Shown here piece after piece: positions 11,785 to 23,818 of a stretch of 64,000 bases of DNA (position 1 is the stretch's first letter; each line of letters begins with the position of its first letter). Origin of the DNA: Spirodela intermedia (taxonomy: Eukaryota > Streptophyta > Magnoliopsida > Alismatales > Araceae); contig LR746264.1 in NCBI GenBank assembly GCA_902729315.2, positions 9,703,878-9,767,877 of the forward strand, written 5' to 3'. The position numbers and the translations under genes were made by a program. Under the pieces are notes generated by a model. It was not told the origin of the DNA and did no database searches. It saw only the letters and a list, made by a program, of their open reading frames with translations.

Positions 11785-14065
11785 AGAAGACTGTAGATAA
11801 TGATAGAGTGTTATTTGTCACAGTGTGTACATAATTTACGTGGGATTTTCTCGCATCCAAATTTTTGTCTCAGTCGAAAACCGCGAGCTTCTCGAATTCC
11901 TCCCCGGCGATGGCCGCCTCCATGACTTGCGCAGGGTTGGGGACACCATCTCCCTCGAGGAATACCTTCAGAAAGTTCTTGGAGAAACCGCTGATCAGCG
12001 CCACCCGCTTCTGATCTCCCATGACTTGTACGGAGCGCGACCTCCTCAGGTTCCAGAAGAGAATCTCCGGGACGGAGGAACCGTACCCGTGTTCTCCGAA
12101 CTTCCTCTGAATCGCCTCGTAGTCGGTCTTCCAGCTGTTCTCCGACGCCTCGTCGAATTCCATGTCGGAAAACACGAACAGCCTCTTGATCATCTTGTCC
12201 GCCGGGAGCTTCCCTTCCACGGCCACCATCAAAATCTGGTCAAACACCCGCTGGAAGTCGATGTTGAGGCAGAAGTCCATGTTCTCCATGAACATCATCT
12301 TCTCCCTGAGCGTCGTCCCTTTAATCCGGTGCAGCTCTGGTTCGTGGCTAAATGTGATCACCTTGCCGCTCCACGGCTCCTCGCTCAGCTCAGAGATCAG
12401 CATGCCGAGGGCTATGCACACCTCCATGGGAGTTCCAGCCATGCTGCCCGACACGTCGCACACGGCGAGGCAGTCCCGCAGCTTCCCCTTATCGGACAGA
12501 TCCTTCACCATCCTCCGCCACTGCAGCTCCGCCACCTCGTCCCCTCCTTCCCGCTCCCTGATCGCGGCCAGGATCTGGTGTGGGAGGAGCGCCCCCGCCG
12601 CGATCTTCGCCTTCCCCTCCGCCACCTTCCCCAAGTACTCTGCGAACCGCTCTCCGTCGTGCTTGAGAAACAGCTTCTTGTAGTTCTTCATGGCGACGGA
12701 AGCCACGCGGTTGTACGGCAGCAGGCTCCACTGGTTGGCGCCCATGTAAACCTCCGGCAGCTCCAGCTTCCTGCGGAGGGGGACGAGGACCTCCTTCCGC
12801 AGGCGGTCGCGCACTCTGTAGGCGTAATGCTCGTCCTCGATGTCCTGATACTCGGCGTGGGCCTCCCGTGGGAAGACCCTTCTGGCTATGCTCTCACAGA
12901 TGAGGGTGGAGCGATCGAAGGACGAGTCGAGCGAGGGACACCACTTGGCCGCCAGGCTGATCCGGAAGGGTTTCTCCGATCTGAGAGTCTCCATGTCCGC
13001 CCGCAGGAGCTCCGCGAAGAGATCGGCCACCCGGTCGTGGAGGAACCGGTACTCCGGATCGCGATCGTACCTCTTCACGGCTCTCGCCGCCATGGCCTCC
13101 CTCTTCATCTTCCTCAGATCCCTCGCCGCCTCCCGGTCTCCGACCTTCATCCTCGCCAGCTTCGCCGCGATCCTCACCTCCCTCGGTAGCAGCGGGTCTG
13201 GTCGCCTCACCGTTGCGCCGCGACCGCGTCGTCCGCCACATCGGTGACGCCTCCTCCTCGTCGTCCCCGCCCTCTTCCCGACGTCGTGGAGGATGCGGTA
13301 GAGGATCTCCAGGAGGTCCTTGAGGTAGCCGAAGTTCGCGAAGGACCGAAGGTTGAGGGCCAATGTCTTCGGATGGTGTCGGTGAAGCCAGAGCGCCGCC
13401 GTGTAGAACCATTCCTTGTCGGACTTGCCGGTGCCGCGGATGCCACGGAGGTGGCCGACGAGCTTGAGAGCCGTCAACGGGTTATGCGCCCACGCGCAGC
13501 CCAAGAGGTGAGTGAGTTCCGCCGGCGAGATGCCTGGAACGACAAGGAAGAAGAAGTCGAGGCAGGGGTCGCCGGAGGAGAGGAAGGTCGGCCACCAGAT
13601 CTCCGTCAGGCCCTTGAGCAGCGCCGCCATAACGGCCCTGTCGTTGCATGCAGCGGACATGAGGTCCATGAAGGGTTCACCGGTGGCGGCGGCGCTGGCC
13701 TCCTTGGCGGGCTCCGCGGCGGCGGATCTGCGGATCTCCGGCGGGCCGAGGAGGCGAGCAGCTGGAGTCGCCGCTGCTGCCGCCATTGGGGGAGAAGATT
13801 AGAGGCAGAAGTGAGGAGGGGGGCTGGCCAGTAACTGAGACGGGTAGTGCAGAGTTCGGGCCCTATTCGTCTTTTCTCGTTAACCGCTGTCGGATAAACG
13901 GGGATGGGAAGGGTTCCTTATATAGTCTTGGGTTTCGTGGGTGGCAAGGAGCCTGGGATTTCCTTGGGAACCACGGTCGCCTGGAGTTGACTTGTTATGC
14001 AACCGCCTCTTACCGTAGCTACTGAAGACCCAACTCAAATAGTTTGAACATAATTAAGGACGGTA
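11785..14065. repeat. Segmental duplication, copy A (DUF2828 unit)
   Basis: This segment matches 20093-22370 in direct orientation, offset about 8308 bp. It covers about 85 bp downstream of the gene, the whole gene, and about 270 bp upstream. Similarity ends abruptly on the left at the motif AGAAGACTGTAGATAATG and fades on the right after the GAAGACCCAACT motif near 14030. Confidence 0.85.
11870..13786 (-). CDS. DUF2828 / vWA-domain protein, copy A
   Basis: Intronless 638-residue protein of the plant DUF2828 family (L728-like), function unknown. The N-terminal half is a helical region, rising to the motif LNLRSFANFGYLKDLLEILY. A basic linker around residues 173-200 (a run of Arg with Gly) leads to a conserved central part containing SLAAKWCPSLDSSFDRSTL. 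The C-terminal von Willebrand A-like domain has a MIDAS-type DVSGSMAG motif near residue 450, and the protein ends in LAVFD. The vWA fold suggests metal-dependent protein binding; that is inference. Codons are very GC-rich in the middle. The antisense strand also stays open for 454 codons, a by-product of GC richness. It has a near-identical paralog at 20178-22094. Relative to that copy it differs mainly in about the first 110 and last 135 residues. Start chosen at the Met before an Ala-rich leader shared by both copies. Confidence 0.85.
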   Translation of the reverse strand: MAAAAATPAARLLGPPEIRRSAAAEPAKEASAAATGEPFMDLMSAACNDRAVMAALLKGLTEIWWPTFLSSGDPCLDFFFLVVPGISPAELTHLLGCAWAHNPLTALKLVGHLRGIRGTGKSDKEWFYTAALWLHRHHPKTLALNLRSFANFGYLKDLLEILYRILHDVGKRAGTTRRRRHRCGGRRGRGATVRRPDPLLPREVRIAAKLARMKVGDREAARDLRKMKREAMAARAVKRYDRDPEYRFLHDRVADLFAELLRADMETLRSEKPFRISLAAKWCPSLDSSFDRSTLICESIARRVFPREAHAEYQDIEDEHYAYRVRDRLRKEVLVPLRRKLELPEVYMGANQWSLLPYNRVASVAMKNYKKLFLKHDGERFAEYLGKVAEGKAKIAAGALLPHQILAAIREREGGDEVAELQWRRMVKDLSDKGKLRDCLAVCDVSGSMAGTPMEVCIALGMLISELSEEPWSGKVITFSHEPELHRIKGTTLREKMMFMENMDFCLNIDFQRVFDQILMVAVEGKLPADKMIKRLFVFSDMEFDEASENSWKTDYEAIQRKFGEHGYGSSVPEILFWNLRRSRSVQVMGDQKRVALISGFSKNFLKVFLEGDGVPNPAQVMEAAIAGEEFEKLAVFD

Positions 14066-15080
14066 TAAAGTCGTTGTTCTCTTAACGTGCTTCCGAAATC
14101 CCTTGGAAATCGTGGACGATAATTTGAAATATGAGACGGCAAGATTTGCAATAGTCACGTTAGCAGCCGAAAACTTTGGTAAAACCCATCGAGGATATTT
14201 GTAATTTATTCACAATATTGGATGGTTTTTGACAAGTAAAAAATAAATTATTTTATTCAAAGGAAGTAATCAACAGAAAAAAAGATAAAATTCACGTTTG
14301 ATGTTTTAATTTTGTCCGTACTTTGTATACGATTTCAAAATCATAGTTTTTGATCTTTGATAACTATTTTAATATTCTAGCAGAATAAGTTGCTATTCTA
14401 ATGCAAATTTTAGGATACATCGATCATCTGGAATCTAGACTCAATAAATAATGCCTAAACTATTTTGAATTAATTTTTATCTGACAAAACTTAACTAAAA
14501 TAGGCTATGAGTTGATAGTTTTACACGATTACCATACCAATCTCATGTCTTCAAACGTTGACCTCTATTTCAGAAATTTTTGAAAAATTTGATAATGTTA
14601 ATACTTGGATTGCAGTCATGATATATTTGCGCTATTTAAATGACTTTTCTACTTCTTCACACTAATTAAATACGATTTTCTTTATTATTATGTCAGTGGC
14701 CAAACCTTTCTGTAGTAACGTGAGTTTTGAAAATGCTCACAAGTTGGTTGGAGTGTTGTCAATTTATTATGACTTGAATTTGTCTTGGTCCATTGTGTCA
14801 TCACGAAGAATTGGAGGGTGTGCACAGTATGGTGAGCACATGCAGAAGGTTGTGCATGTGCATGCACAATGCAGACATACATAGTGCGGTGAACAGGTGC
14901 CAGGGAGTGCGCACGCCACAATGGGGATGCATGGCATGACAAACATATGTGGCACTAATGAGCGTAACTTGGTAGGCAAGCATGGAGCTGAGGACATGTC
15001 AGAGGTGCGTGGGCGGGCACAATGTTGGGAGTCTCCCTCATGATGGAAATAGCACCACCAAGGAGCTATAAGGACTCATG
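14066..15080. other. AT-rich intergenic stretch
   Basis: No gene is recognised here. The first 600 bp is AT-rich and low in structure. Near 14850-14869 there is an inverted repeat, TTGTGCATG with a 2-bp spacer then CATGCACAA, which contains RY-like CATGCA cores. Confidence 0.5.
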
Positions 15081-15084
15081 AGAA

Positions 15085-15560
15085 GTGGTAGGTACGAGAA
15101 TCGAGGAGGGCATCTCCGCACTCTCTCTCTCTCTCGGCGCAGCCCACCCCGCACCGTGTGCCGGCATGTCTCACCGGCCATCTCTCGCCCTCCACGCCGG
15201 CCCTCTGGGCGCTTATCTCAGGGCGTCCAGCCCTCTCTCAGTGGCCTCAGCCACCGGTTTCCCTGCGTTGCTGCCCGCGCAGCATCTGTGCCGTTCTCTC
15301 TCTCGCGCAGCCCGCCCTGTGCCGCCATTCCTTGTCACCAATCTTCCGGCGGCGTCTTCGGCGCTGTCTCTAGTCGTGGCGGCTTCATTAGGGCGTCCGT
15401 CAACTCACCAGTGGCCTCAGCCACCGGTTTCTCAGCCTCTGGGCGCTTATCGCAGGGCGTCCAACCCTCTCCTGTGCTGGGCCGTGCTCTCCAGGGCTGG
15501 TGTCAACGGCAGGATCTGACCTCAGGGTGTCCTGTGCGTCGATCTGACATTTAAGGGACT
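15085..15560. repeat. GC-rich block with internal direct repeats
   Basis: This block is far more GC-rich than its flanks. Two motifs recur: CCTCTGGGCGCTTAT with following GGGCGTCC at about 15202 and 15436, and AGTGGCCTCAGCCACCGGTT at about 15239 and 15409. It sits just upstream of the copia gag remnant, so it may be leader or LTR-derived sequence of that element, or a separate insertion. I could not match it to the 3' LTR piece. Confidence 0.5.
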
Positions 15561-16707
15561 CCTGTGCGTTGGCATATGTGCGCATCCTCTGCTTCCTCGT
15601 GCGCCGTCTGCTCGTGCCTCTCGTCATCTCGGTGAGTTGCATCTCTTCCTTTGATGGCATATACACCGGGGTCATCTTCCAACGACTCACCCTTACCTTG
15701 GTGACGATACCCTCCACCTCGTCTCTTGCCTCATTCCCTCCCCAGCATTCTATCACGGCTCAGCCTACATCTTTGACGGCACTAATTATGGCTCGTGAGC
15801 GTTTGCATTTAAACACTTTCTTCATGCTCATTCACTTCTACATCACCTCCAGTCGCCTCTGCCTGATGTCACGTCTCGGGACTATCTTCGTTGGGGGCAT
15901 CTTGACTCCGCTGTCAACACCTAGCTTGTAAGTAAGCTCGCCTAAAGTCAGCTCGCCTATTATGGCACACTCTTGAGACGATATTTGCGAACAAGACCAA
16001 CATCAGCCGCATCGTCTGTCTCTATGAATCACTCTTCGCTTGTAAGTAAGGCAGTCAATTGCTCCAGGCATACTTCGGTGAATTACAAGATATCGTCACC
16101 AAGATATTTGTCTATCAACCCCTGATTGTAGATCTGTCCACTCTCACTTGTTATCGTGACGAACTCTATATAGGGGCCTTTCTCAGTGATCTTCATCAAG
16201 AGCTTGTCAATCAGATATGTGGCCAAGTCCTCTCTAGCACTCAGGTTTCTCTGATGATAGATATCTTCTCAGCAACTCTTCGTGTGCACACCAGCATGCC
16301 TCTTGCTCCTACTGCTTTTATAGCTCTCGACCCCTCTGCCCTTGCTACTTACTATATGTGCTAGTGGTGGTCGTAGCTCTAAGTCTACTAGGAAGGAGAA
16401 GGGATCGACTAAGTAGAAGTATTTTTTTCCTTCGTACCTGTATTATGGTAGGCAAAATCACTCGGTTGAGAAATGTTGGAAGGAGTTTGATAAACTAGCA
16501 TGAGATCAAGCTGCAATTGCTAGTAACCTACCTTCTATGGCTCTTCTACCTACATCATCTGCTCCCATGGTCTAGATGACCATGACTCTTGAAGAGTATA
16601 CAGGATGGAAGGCCTCTCGTGCTTCCTCTCATGGCTCCTTTGTTAGCCTTGCCTCTACTTTCGTGTATGGCGCATCCGTTTTAGGTATACACACTCTACT
16701 CACCTTT

Positions 16708-16800
16708 TGTACTTCTTGGCTTATCGACTCAGGGGCCTCTACCCATATGACGGGGTCTTCTTCCCTTCTCTATTTTAAAACTTACACCCACCAATTATCT
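16708..16800 (+). pseudogene. copia protease fragment
   Basis: The aspartic protease core LIDSGASTHMTG is followed by a short tail, then the frame is lost about 20 codons later. It is part of the decayed element described at 15745-19870. Confidence 0.8.
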
Positions 16801-18239
16801 TCCTTTTGTCTTCGTCGTTGATGATCATTCTTGTCATGTCAAAGGATATGACATTGCCATAGTGTCTTCCAGGACTTATGTACCAGATAGAGGATTAGTT
16901 TGAGCCATAAGAATGATAGTGACATCTATAAGCTCATTTCCAACTTTCCTTAGGACTTCTAGTTTTGTTTACTTCTTCTATGTAAAATTTATCTATTTTG
17001 TGGCATCGCCATTTGGGACATCCATGTTTATCCAAACTTTATAAATTCCTTCTATGACTTACTTTTTCAAGTTTGTGTGCGAGTTGTGTCAACTAGGCAA
17101 ACATCACTACTCTACATATCCACCTCAAGATTCTATCCCCACTACTTGACCATTCGATCTCATTCACTATGACGTGTGGAGGCCATCTTGAGTTACTTCT
17201 TTGACAAAATTGTAATTTAATATTATCTTTGTTGATGATTATAATCGTGTTATATGAGTATATCTTCTCAAAGATCATTCTTAAATTTACAACATGGTCT
17301 ATTAATACATCACAAAGATCATTACATGGTATTCTACTACCTCTAAGATTTTTTGAATAGATAACACCATAGAGTTTGTCCAAAACACCCTTTAGAGCTT
17401 TTGCAATGACTGTGGCATCATTCATCATACTATTTGCCTCTACATGTCTTAGCAAAATAAAATTGTTGAATGGAAACATCAACATCTTCTTAACATTACT
17501 CGCACCTTAATTGTAGCCATGCATGTCCTACACTATCCCTAATATGATGCCCTCCTCACTATCACCTTTCCTCGTCAATCACCTGCCTTCATTTGTTTTT
17601 GGTGAAGCAATTTCATTACATCGACTTTCTCCTCAGATTGACTTTTTTCATCTCCCTCCTCGAGTATTTGGTTGTACTTCATTTGTACATGATCATGCTT
17701 TCTCTCTCTCTAAGTTGGTATCTCGCACCTTAAAATATTGTCTTTGTTAGTTACTCTCACACCTAAAAAGGATTTCGAGTCTATCTTCTTGACATTCATC
17801 GGTATCTCACATCTGCAGAATCACCTTTCATGAAGATGTCTCTTATTTCTCTTCTTCCACTCTTACTTTTCTAATGTCCTACTCACCACCTCCTAGTTTT
17901 CTTCTTTCATTGTCATCCCCACATGTTCTAGTGGTCTATGACTCTTATGCATCTTCACTACCCTCTCAGTCCTTGTTGTTTGACCCATTTGTTGGGTCTT
18001 CACCCCCTTCATCTAGTCCACTAGCACTCTCATCAGTTTTTACTACCTCTTTTGTCTCCCCACTCAATCATCTCCATCTCATTGCCTTATGCAAAGGCAT
18101 TAGCTCATGCACTCAACATCACATCTCTCATTTTGTTTCTTATAATCACCTTCACCCTACTTTCTGAGTATTTGCTCTTTGTGTCATTTGAGTCGATATT
18201 TGAGATGTATCGTGAGGCTCTTCAGGTATTTGAGTGAAA

Positions 18240-18830
18240 GTTGGTGATGGACGTCGAGTACACTGTCTTGGTTCAATGCGGCACCTAGCAACATGTTCCT
18301 CATCTGACTAACGTTAACATCGTGGCTTACAAATGGGTGTACTCCCTCAAGTATAACCCTGATGGATCTATTGCTCATCACATAGTGTGTCTTGTTGCTT
18401 GCAATTTCACCCAGGCTACAATATCGATTACACGAAAACCTTCTATCTTCTGATTTGTCTCAACTCCATCTATATTTTTCTTTTTCTAGTAGTCAATTGA
18501 GGTTGGTCTCTTTATCAGCTAGATATTTTCAACACCTTCCTCTATGGTGATCACATTGAACATGTATTTATAGAGCAACCTTCAATGTATGGTTCTTAAG
18601 AAAAGACTTCTCACGTATGTTTGCTTAAGTAGGCTACCTATGGGCTCAAGTAAAGTCCTCATGCTTGATTTGGGAAGTTTAGGTGTCTCATTATTACTTT
18701 TGGCTTTGCTCCATATATGGTTAATCCAATTGTGATGTGCCAAACCACCTTAGGTGAGTGTGTGATGCTTGCAGTCTATGTCGATGATATCCTCTTAACC
18801 CACAAGGATGAGGTTGTCATCTCTATTACA
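18240..18830 (+). pseudogene. copia reverse transcriptase fragment
   Basis: The RVT_2 landmarks KWVYSLKYNPDGS and VYVDDILL are both visible, but in frames separated by stop codons, so the enzyme cannot be made. It is part of the decayed element. Confidence 0.8.
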
Positions 18831-19685
18831 AAGGTATAAGAAAATCAATATTTCATGATTCGTGATCTTTTCATTCTGCGATATTTTTTAGGGATTGAGT
18901 TTGCTTATCGTCAAGGAAAACTTATTCTTTTCCAAAGGAAATATGCATTAGACCTTTTCAAGAGATAGAGTTATTGGGGTATAAACTTGCTTCATTGCCA
19001 ACAGAGGCTTGGCCCAAGTTTTGTGATGATGATTCTCCTAAATTAGAGGACAGCAATTAATATCGTCATCTACTTCGCAAATTACTTTATCTCACTATCA
19101 CTTGTCTTGACATATCTTATGTAATTGACATTCTTAGTTAATTAATGTAGAAACCTTGAGAGGAACATATAGAGGAAGCACTCCGTGTTCTTATCTACAT
19201 CAAACAAGTGTTTGAAAAGGGGCTTCTCTACCAGCACCATAGGTATCTCGGGATTGAAGCATATTTTGATCTCAGATTTGTAAGTCAATTACTGACTTTT
19301 GTACATATATTGATGACAACTTAGTCACTTGACATTTCAAGAAGTAGTGAGTCATCTCCCACTCTAGTATTGAGGTAGAATACTTTGTGATGGTTGATAT
19401 TATAGATGAGATAATATGACTCTAATCTTTTTTTGTAGTAATTGGGGGTTTTGACACTGCTTCCAATGACTATGTACTACTACAATCAAGTTACAATCTT
19501 TATTACAACAAAACTCACCTTTTATGAACACATCAAACACATCGAGATTGATTGTCATATTATTACCATTTCACACGTGTCATCAGTCAATCAATTGGCC
19601 AACATCTTCACCAAGAGTCTTAATAGTGGTTACTACAATTCACTAGGAACCAAGCTAGGCATGTTAGATCTATATGTTTCAGTTT

Positions 19686-19870
19686 GAGGGGAAGTGTTAC
19701 ATTGTGGCCTTGGCTCATTCTGAACCTATTTCAGTAGAGCCTATTAGAGTTATTACAGACTTTTGTACTTATCCCTTTTTTTATTTCAATCTCTTGATTC
19801 GAGGGGTCGACGGCGCCCTTTATCTTCACATAAAGCAAGAGAGTAATAAACTTTGATCAATCACCACAAT
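19686..19870 (+). repeat. Polypurine tract and truncated 3' LTR of the copia element
   Basis: The purine run GAGGGGAAG directly follows the RNase H end and is followed by TGTTACATTGTGG, the usual layout of a copia 3' LTR border. Its right end is not defined. About 170 bp of AT-rich sequence follows before GC-rich DNA flanking the second DUF2828 gene. Confidence 0.55.
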
Positions 19871-20092
19871 AATTTCCAAGTGAACGTACGTTGATGATGA
19901 TTCTTGAAAGCAAGGAGTAAAAGAATAAAAGAGAAACTCTCCTGTCAACGGAGGAGGCAGAAAGCCGGCGATAAGGTGCGTATGGGAATGATGGGGCGGA
20001 CGGCGTCGCGGCGGAATGGTGGTGGCAAGGCGGACGGCTAGGAGGACGGGATGAGGGAAGCGAGGCCGTCAAATGGCAGCGGGAGAGACTCA

Positions 20093-22370
20093 AGAAGACT
20101 GTAGATAATGATAGAGTGTTATTTGTCACAGTGTGTACATAATTTACGTGGGATTTTCTCGCGTCCAAATTTTTGTCTCAGTCGAAAACCGCGAGCTTCT
20201 CGAATTCCTCCCCGGCGATGGCCGCCTCCATGACTTGTGCAGGGGTGAGGACGCCATCTCCGTCGAGGAACACCGTCAGCATGTTCTTGGAGAAACCGCT
20301 GACCAGCGCCACCCCCTTCTGATCTCCCACGACTGGTACGGAGCGCGAGCTCCTCAGGTTCCAGAAGACAATCTCCGGGACGGAGGAACTGTACCCGTTT
20401 TCTCCGAACTTCCTCTGGATCGCCTCGTAGTCCGTCTCCCAGCTGTTCTCCGACGCCTCGTCGAATTCCATGTCGGAAAACACGAACAGCCTCTTGATCA
20501 TCTTCTCCGGGGGGAGCATCCCTTCCACGGCCACCATCAAAATCTGGTCGAACACCCGCTGGAAGTCGGTGTTGTAGCCGAAGTCCATGTTCTCCATGAA
20601 CATCATCTTCTCCCTGAGCGTCGTCCCTTTAATCCGGTGCAGCTCTGGTTCGTGGCTAAATGTGATCACCTTGCCGCTCCACGGCTCCTCGCTCAGCTCA
20701 GAGATCAGCATGCCGAGGGCTATGCACACCTCCATGGGAGTTCCAGCCATGCTGCCCGACACGTCGCACACGGCGAGGCAGTCCCGCAGCTTCCCCTTAT
20801 CGGACAGATCCTTCACCATCCTCCGCCACTGCAGCTCCGCCACCTCGTCCCCTCCTTCCCGCTCCCTGATCGCGGCCAGGATCTGGTGTGGGAGGAGCGC
20901 CCCCGCCGCGATCTTCGCCTTCCCCTCCGCCACCTTCCCCAAGTACTCTGCGAACCGCTCTCCGTCGTGCTTGAGAAACAGCTTCCTGTAGTTCTTCATG
21001 GCGACGGAAGCCACGCGGTTGTACGGCAGCAGGCTCCACTGGTTGGCGCCCATGTAAACCTCCGGCAGCTCCAGCTTCCTGCGGAGGGGGACGAGGACCT
21101 CCTTCCGCAGGCGGTCGCGCACTCTGTAAGCGTAATGCTCGTCCTCGATGTCCTGATACTCGGCGTGGGCCTCCCGTGGGAAGACCCTTCTGGCTATGCT
21201 CTCACAGATGAGGGTGGAGCGATCGAAGGACGAGTCGAGCGAGGGACACCACTTGGCCGCCAGGCTGATCCGGAAGGGTTTCTCCGATCTGAGAGTCTCC
21301 ATGTCCGCCCGCAGGAGCTCCGCGAAGAGATCGGCCACCCGGTCGTGGAGGAACCGGTACTCCGGATCGCGATCGTACCTCTTCACGGCTCTCGCCGCCA
21401 TGGCCTCCCTCTTCATCTTCCTCAGATCCCTCGCCGCCTCCCGGTCTCCGACCTTCATCCTCGCCAGCTTCGCCGCGATCCTCACCTCCCTCGGTAGCTG
21501 CGGGTCTGGTCGCCTCACCGTTGCGCCGCGACCGCGTCGTCCGCCACATCGGTGACGCCTCCTCCTCGTCGTCCCCGCCCTCTTCCCGACGTCGTGGAGG
21601 ATGCGGTAGAGGATCTCCAGGAGGTCCTTGAGGTAGCCGAAGTTCGCGAAGGACCGAAGGTTGAGGGCCAATGTCTTCGGATGGTGTCGGTGAAGCCAGA
21701 GCGCCGCCGTGTAGAACCCTTCTTTGTCGGACTTGCCGGTGCCGCGGACGCCGCGGAGGTGGCCGACGAGCTTGAGAGCCGTCAACGGGTTATGCGCCCA
21801 CGCGCAGCCCAAGAGGTGAGTGAGTTCCGCCGGCGAGATGCCTGGAACGACCAGGAAGAAGAAGTCGAGACAGGGGTCGCCGGAGGAGAGGAAGGTCGGC
21901 GACCAGTTCTCCGTCAGGCCCTTGAGCGGCGCCGCCCTAACGGCCCTGTCGTTGAATGCAGCGGACATAAGGTCCATGAAGGGTTCACCGGTGGCGGCGG
22001 CGCTGGCCTCCTTGGCGGGCTCCGCGGCGGCGGATCTGCGGATCTCAGGTGGGCCGAGAAGGCGAGCAGCTGGAGCCGCCGCTGCTGCCGCCATTGGGGG
22101 AGAATCTTTAGAGGCAGAAGTGAGGAGGGGGGATTGGCCGACAAATGGCAGGAGAAGTGCGGACGTTTGACCTTCCTCGTCCAGCGCTGTCGGATTAAGG
22201 GGGACGGGAAGGGCTCATTCTATGTAGTGTTCGGTTTCGTGGGTGGCAAGAAGCCTGGGATTTCCTTGGGCACCACGTCCGCCTGGAGTTTACTTCTGTG
22301 ACGAGGACGGAACACACCTGCCGCTTTCTGCACCAACTGAAGACCCAACTTGAATGTAATGAACATTATT
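20093..22370. repeat. Segmental duplication, copy B (DUF2828 unit)
   Basis: This is the second copy of the unit at 11785-14065, same orientation. Outside the gene the two copies show many substitutions and small indels; the middle of the gene is almost identical. Confidence 0.85.
20178..22094 (-). CDS. DUF2828 / vWA-domain protein, copy B
   Basis: Intronless 638-residue paralog of the gene at 11870-13786, with the same domain layout: N-terminal helical DUF2828 region, basic linker, conserved core, and C-terminal vWA-like domain with DVSGSMAG. Function is unknown. The frame is fully open, which argues that both copies are under selection or recently homogenised. Differences from copy A cluster at the ends. 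Near the C-terminus it has GYNTDFQRVF where A has CLNIDFQRVF, and EGMLPPEKM where A has EGKLPADKM. Near the N-terminus it has LKGLTENWSPTFL where A has LKGLTEIWWPTFL. The central roughly 380 residues differ at only two positions (K/R in KNYKKLF and L/Q in PDPLLPREV). Its upstream flank is 270 bp of diverged but recognisable duplicate sequence. Confidence 0.85.
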   Translation of the reverse strand: MAAAAAAPAARLLGPPEIRRSAAAEPAKEASAAATGEPFMDLMSAAFNDRAVRAAPLKGLTENWSPTFLSSGDPCLDFFFLVVPGISPAELTHLLGCAWAHNPLTALKLVGHLRGVRGTGKSDKEGFYTAALWLHRHHPKTLALNLRSFANFGYLKDLLEILYRILHDVGKRAGTTRRRRHRCGGRRGRGATVRRPDPQLPREVRIAAKLARMKVGDREAARDLRKMKREAMAARAVKRYDRDPEYRFLHDRVADLFAELLRADMETLRSEKPFRISLAAKWCPSLDSSFDRSTLICESIARRVFPREAHAEYQDIEDEHYAYRVRDRLRKEVLVPLRRKLELPEVYMGANQWSLLPYNRVASVAMKNYRKLFLKHDGERFAEYLGKVAEGKAKIAAGALLPHQILAAIREREGGDEVAELQWRRMVKDLSDKGKLRDCLAVCDVSGSMAGTPMEVCIALGMLISELSEEPWSGKVITFSHEPELHRIKGTTLREKMMFMENMDFGYNTDFQRVFDQILMVAVEGMLPPEKMIKRLFVFSDMEFDEASENSWETDYEAIQRKFGENGYSSSVPEIVFWNLRSSRSVPVVGDQKGVALVSGFSKNMLTVFLDGDGVLTPAQVMEAAIAGEEFEKLAVFD

Positions 22371-22677
22371 GAGAACGTGCTTCACAAGTGCCATGAATCG
22401 TAATATATTCCTAATATTTTCACAATATTGTTCGGGAAATATTTTATGATTCTGATGGAGTCAACCACCCGGAATAGGAAAAATTAAATTAAAACCATAA
22501 AAAGAAATCCAGATACTTTGGAAAACTTCTAAAGAACTCCATTAATGTTCTTGGACAGATGATCAGAGCGCAGTTTTACTGGTTTAAACTAGCTATTACA
22601 CATGGACTGATAATAAGAAGAAAAAGGAGAAAAAAATCGATCCAACATTGCATCGGGGGGTTGAAAGGATCGGGCTC
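22371..22677. other. Intergenic, RPL23A 3' flank
   Basis: AT-rich spacer between the upstream flank of DUF2828 copy B and the RPL23A stop. It should contain the RPL23A 3' UTR. No other feature is seen. Confidence 0.5.

Positions 22678-23818
<1,141 letters not shown>

Larger units (their letters stand above)
15745..19870 (+). mobile_element. Degenerate Ty1/copia LTR retrotransposon
   Basis: Remnants of a complete copia polyprotein lie in order on the plus strand, broken by many stops and frameshifts. They are a gag piece from about 15745 (FDGTNYGS start, then FLSDLHQELV near 16180); protease at 16708-16790 (LIDSGASTHMTG); the zinc-binding pre-integrase region near 16995-17100 (WHRHLGHP, then CELCQLGKHH); the integrase end near 17650 (RVFGCTSFVHDHA); reverse transcriptase at 18240-18830 (KWVYSLKYNPDGS, then VYVDDI); and RNase H at about 19440-19683 (IEIDCH, then QLANIFTKSLN). 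The order PR-INT-RT-RH defines copia rather than gypsy. A polypurine tract at 19686-19694 precedes a TG-starting LTR-like end at 19695. No matching 5' LTR or primer-binding site was found. The element cannot be autonomous. Confidence 0.85.

Noticed and set aside
11825-13189. 454-codon open frame on the plus strand, antisense to DUF2828-A (also at 20133-21497)
   Set aside because: It mirrors a GC-rich real gene, is rich in His/Arg/Leu/Pro as expected for an antisense frame, and has no domain. Its presence in both copies only reflects their identity.
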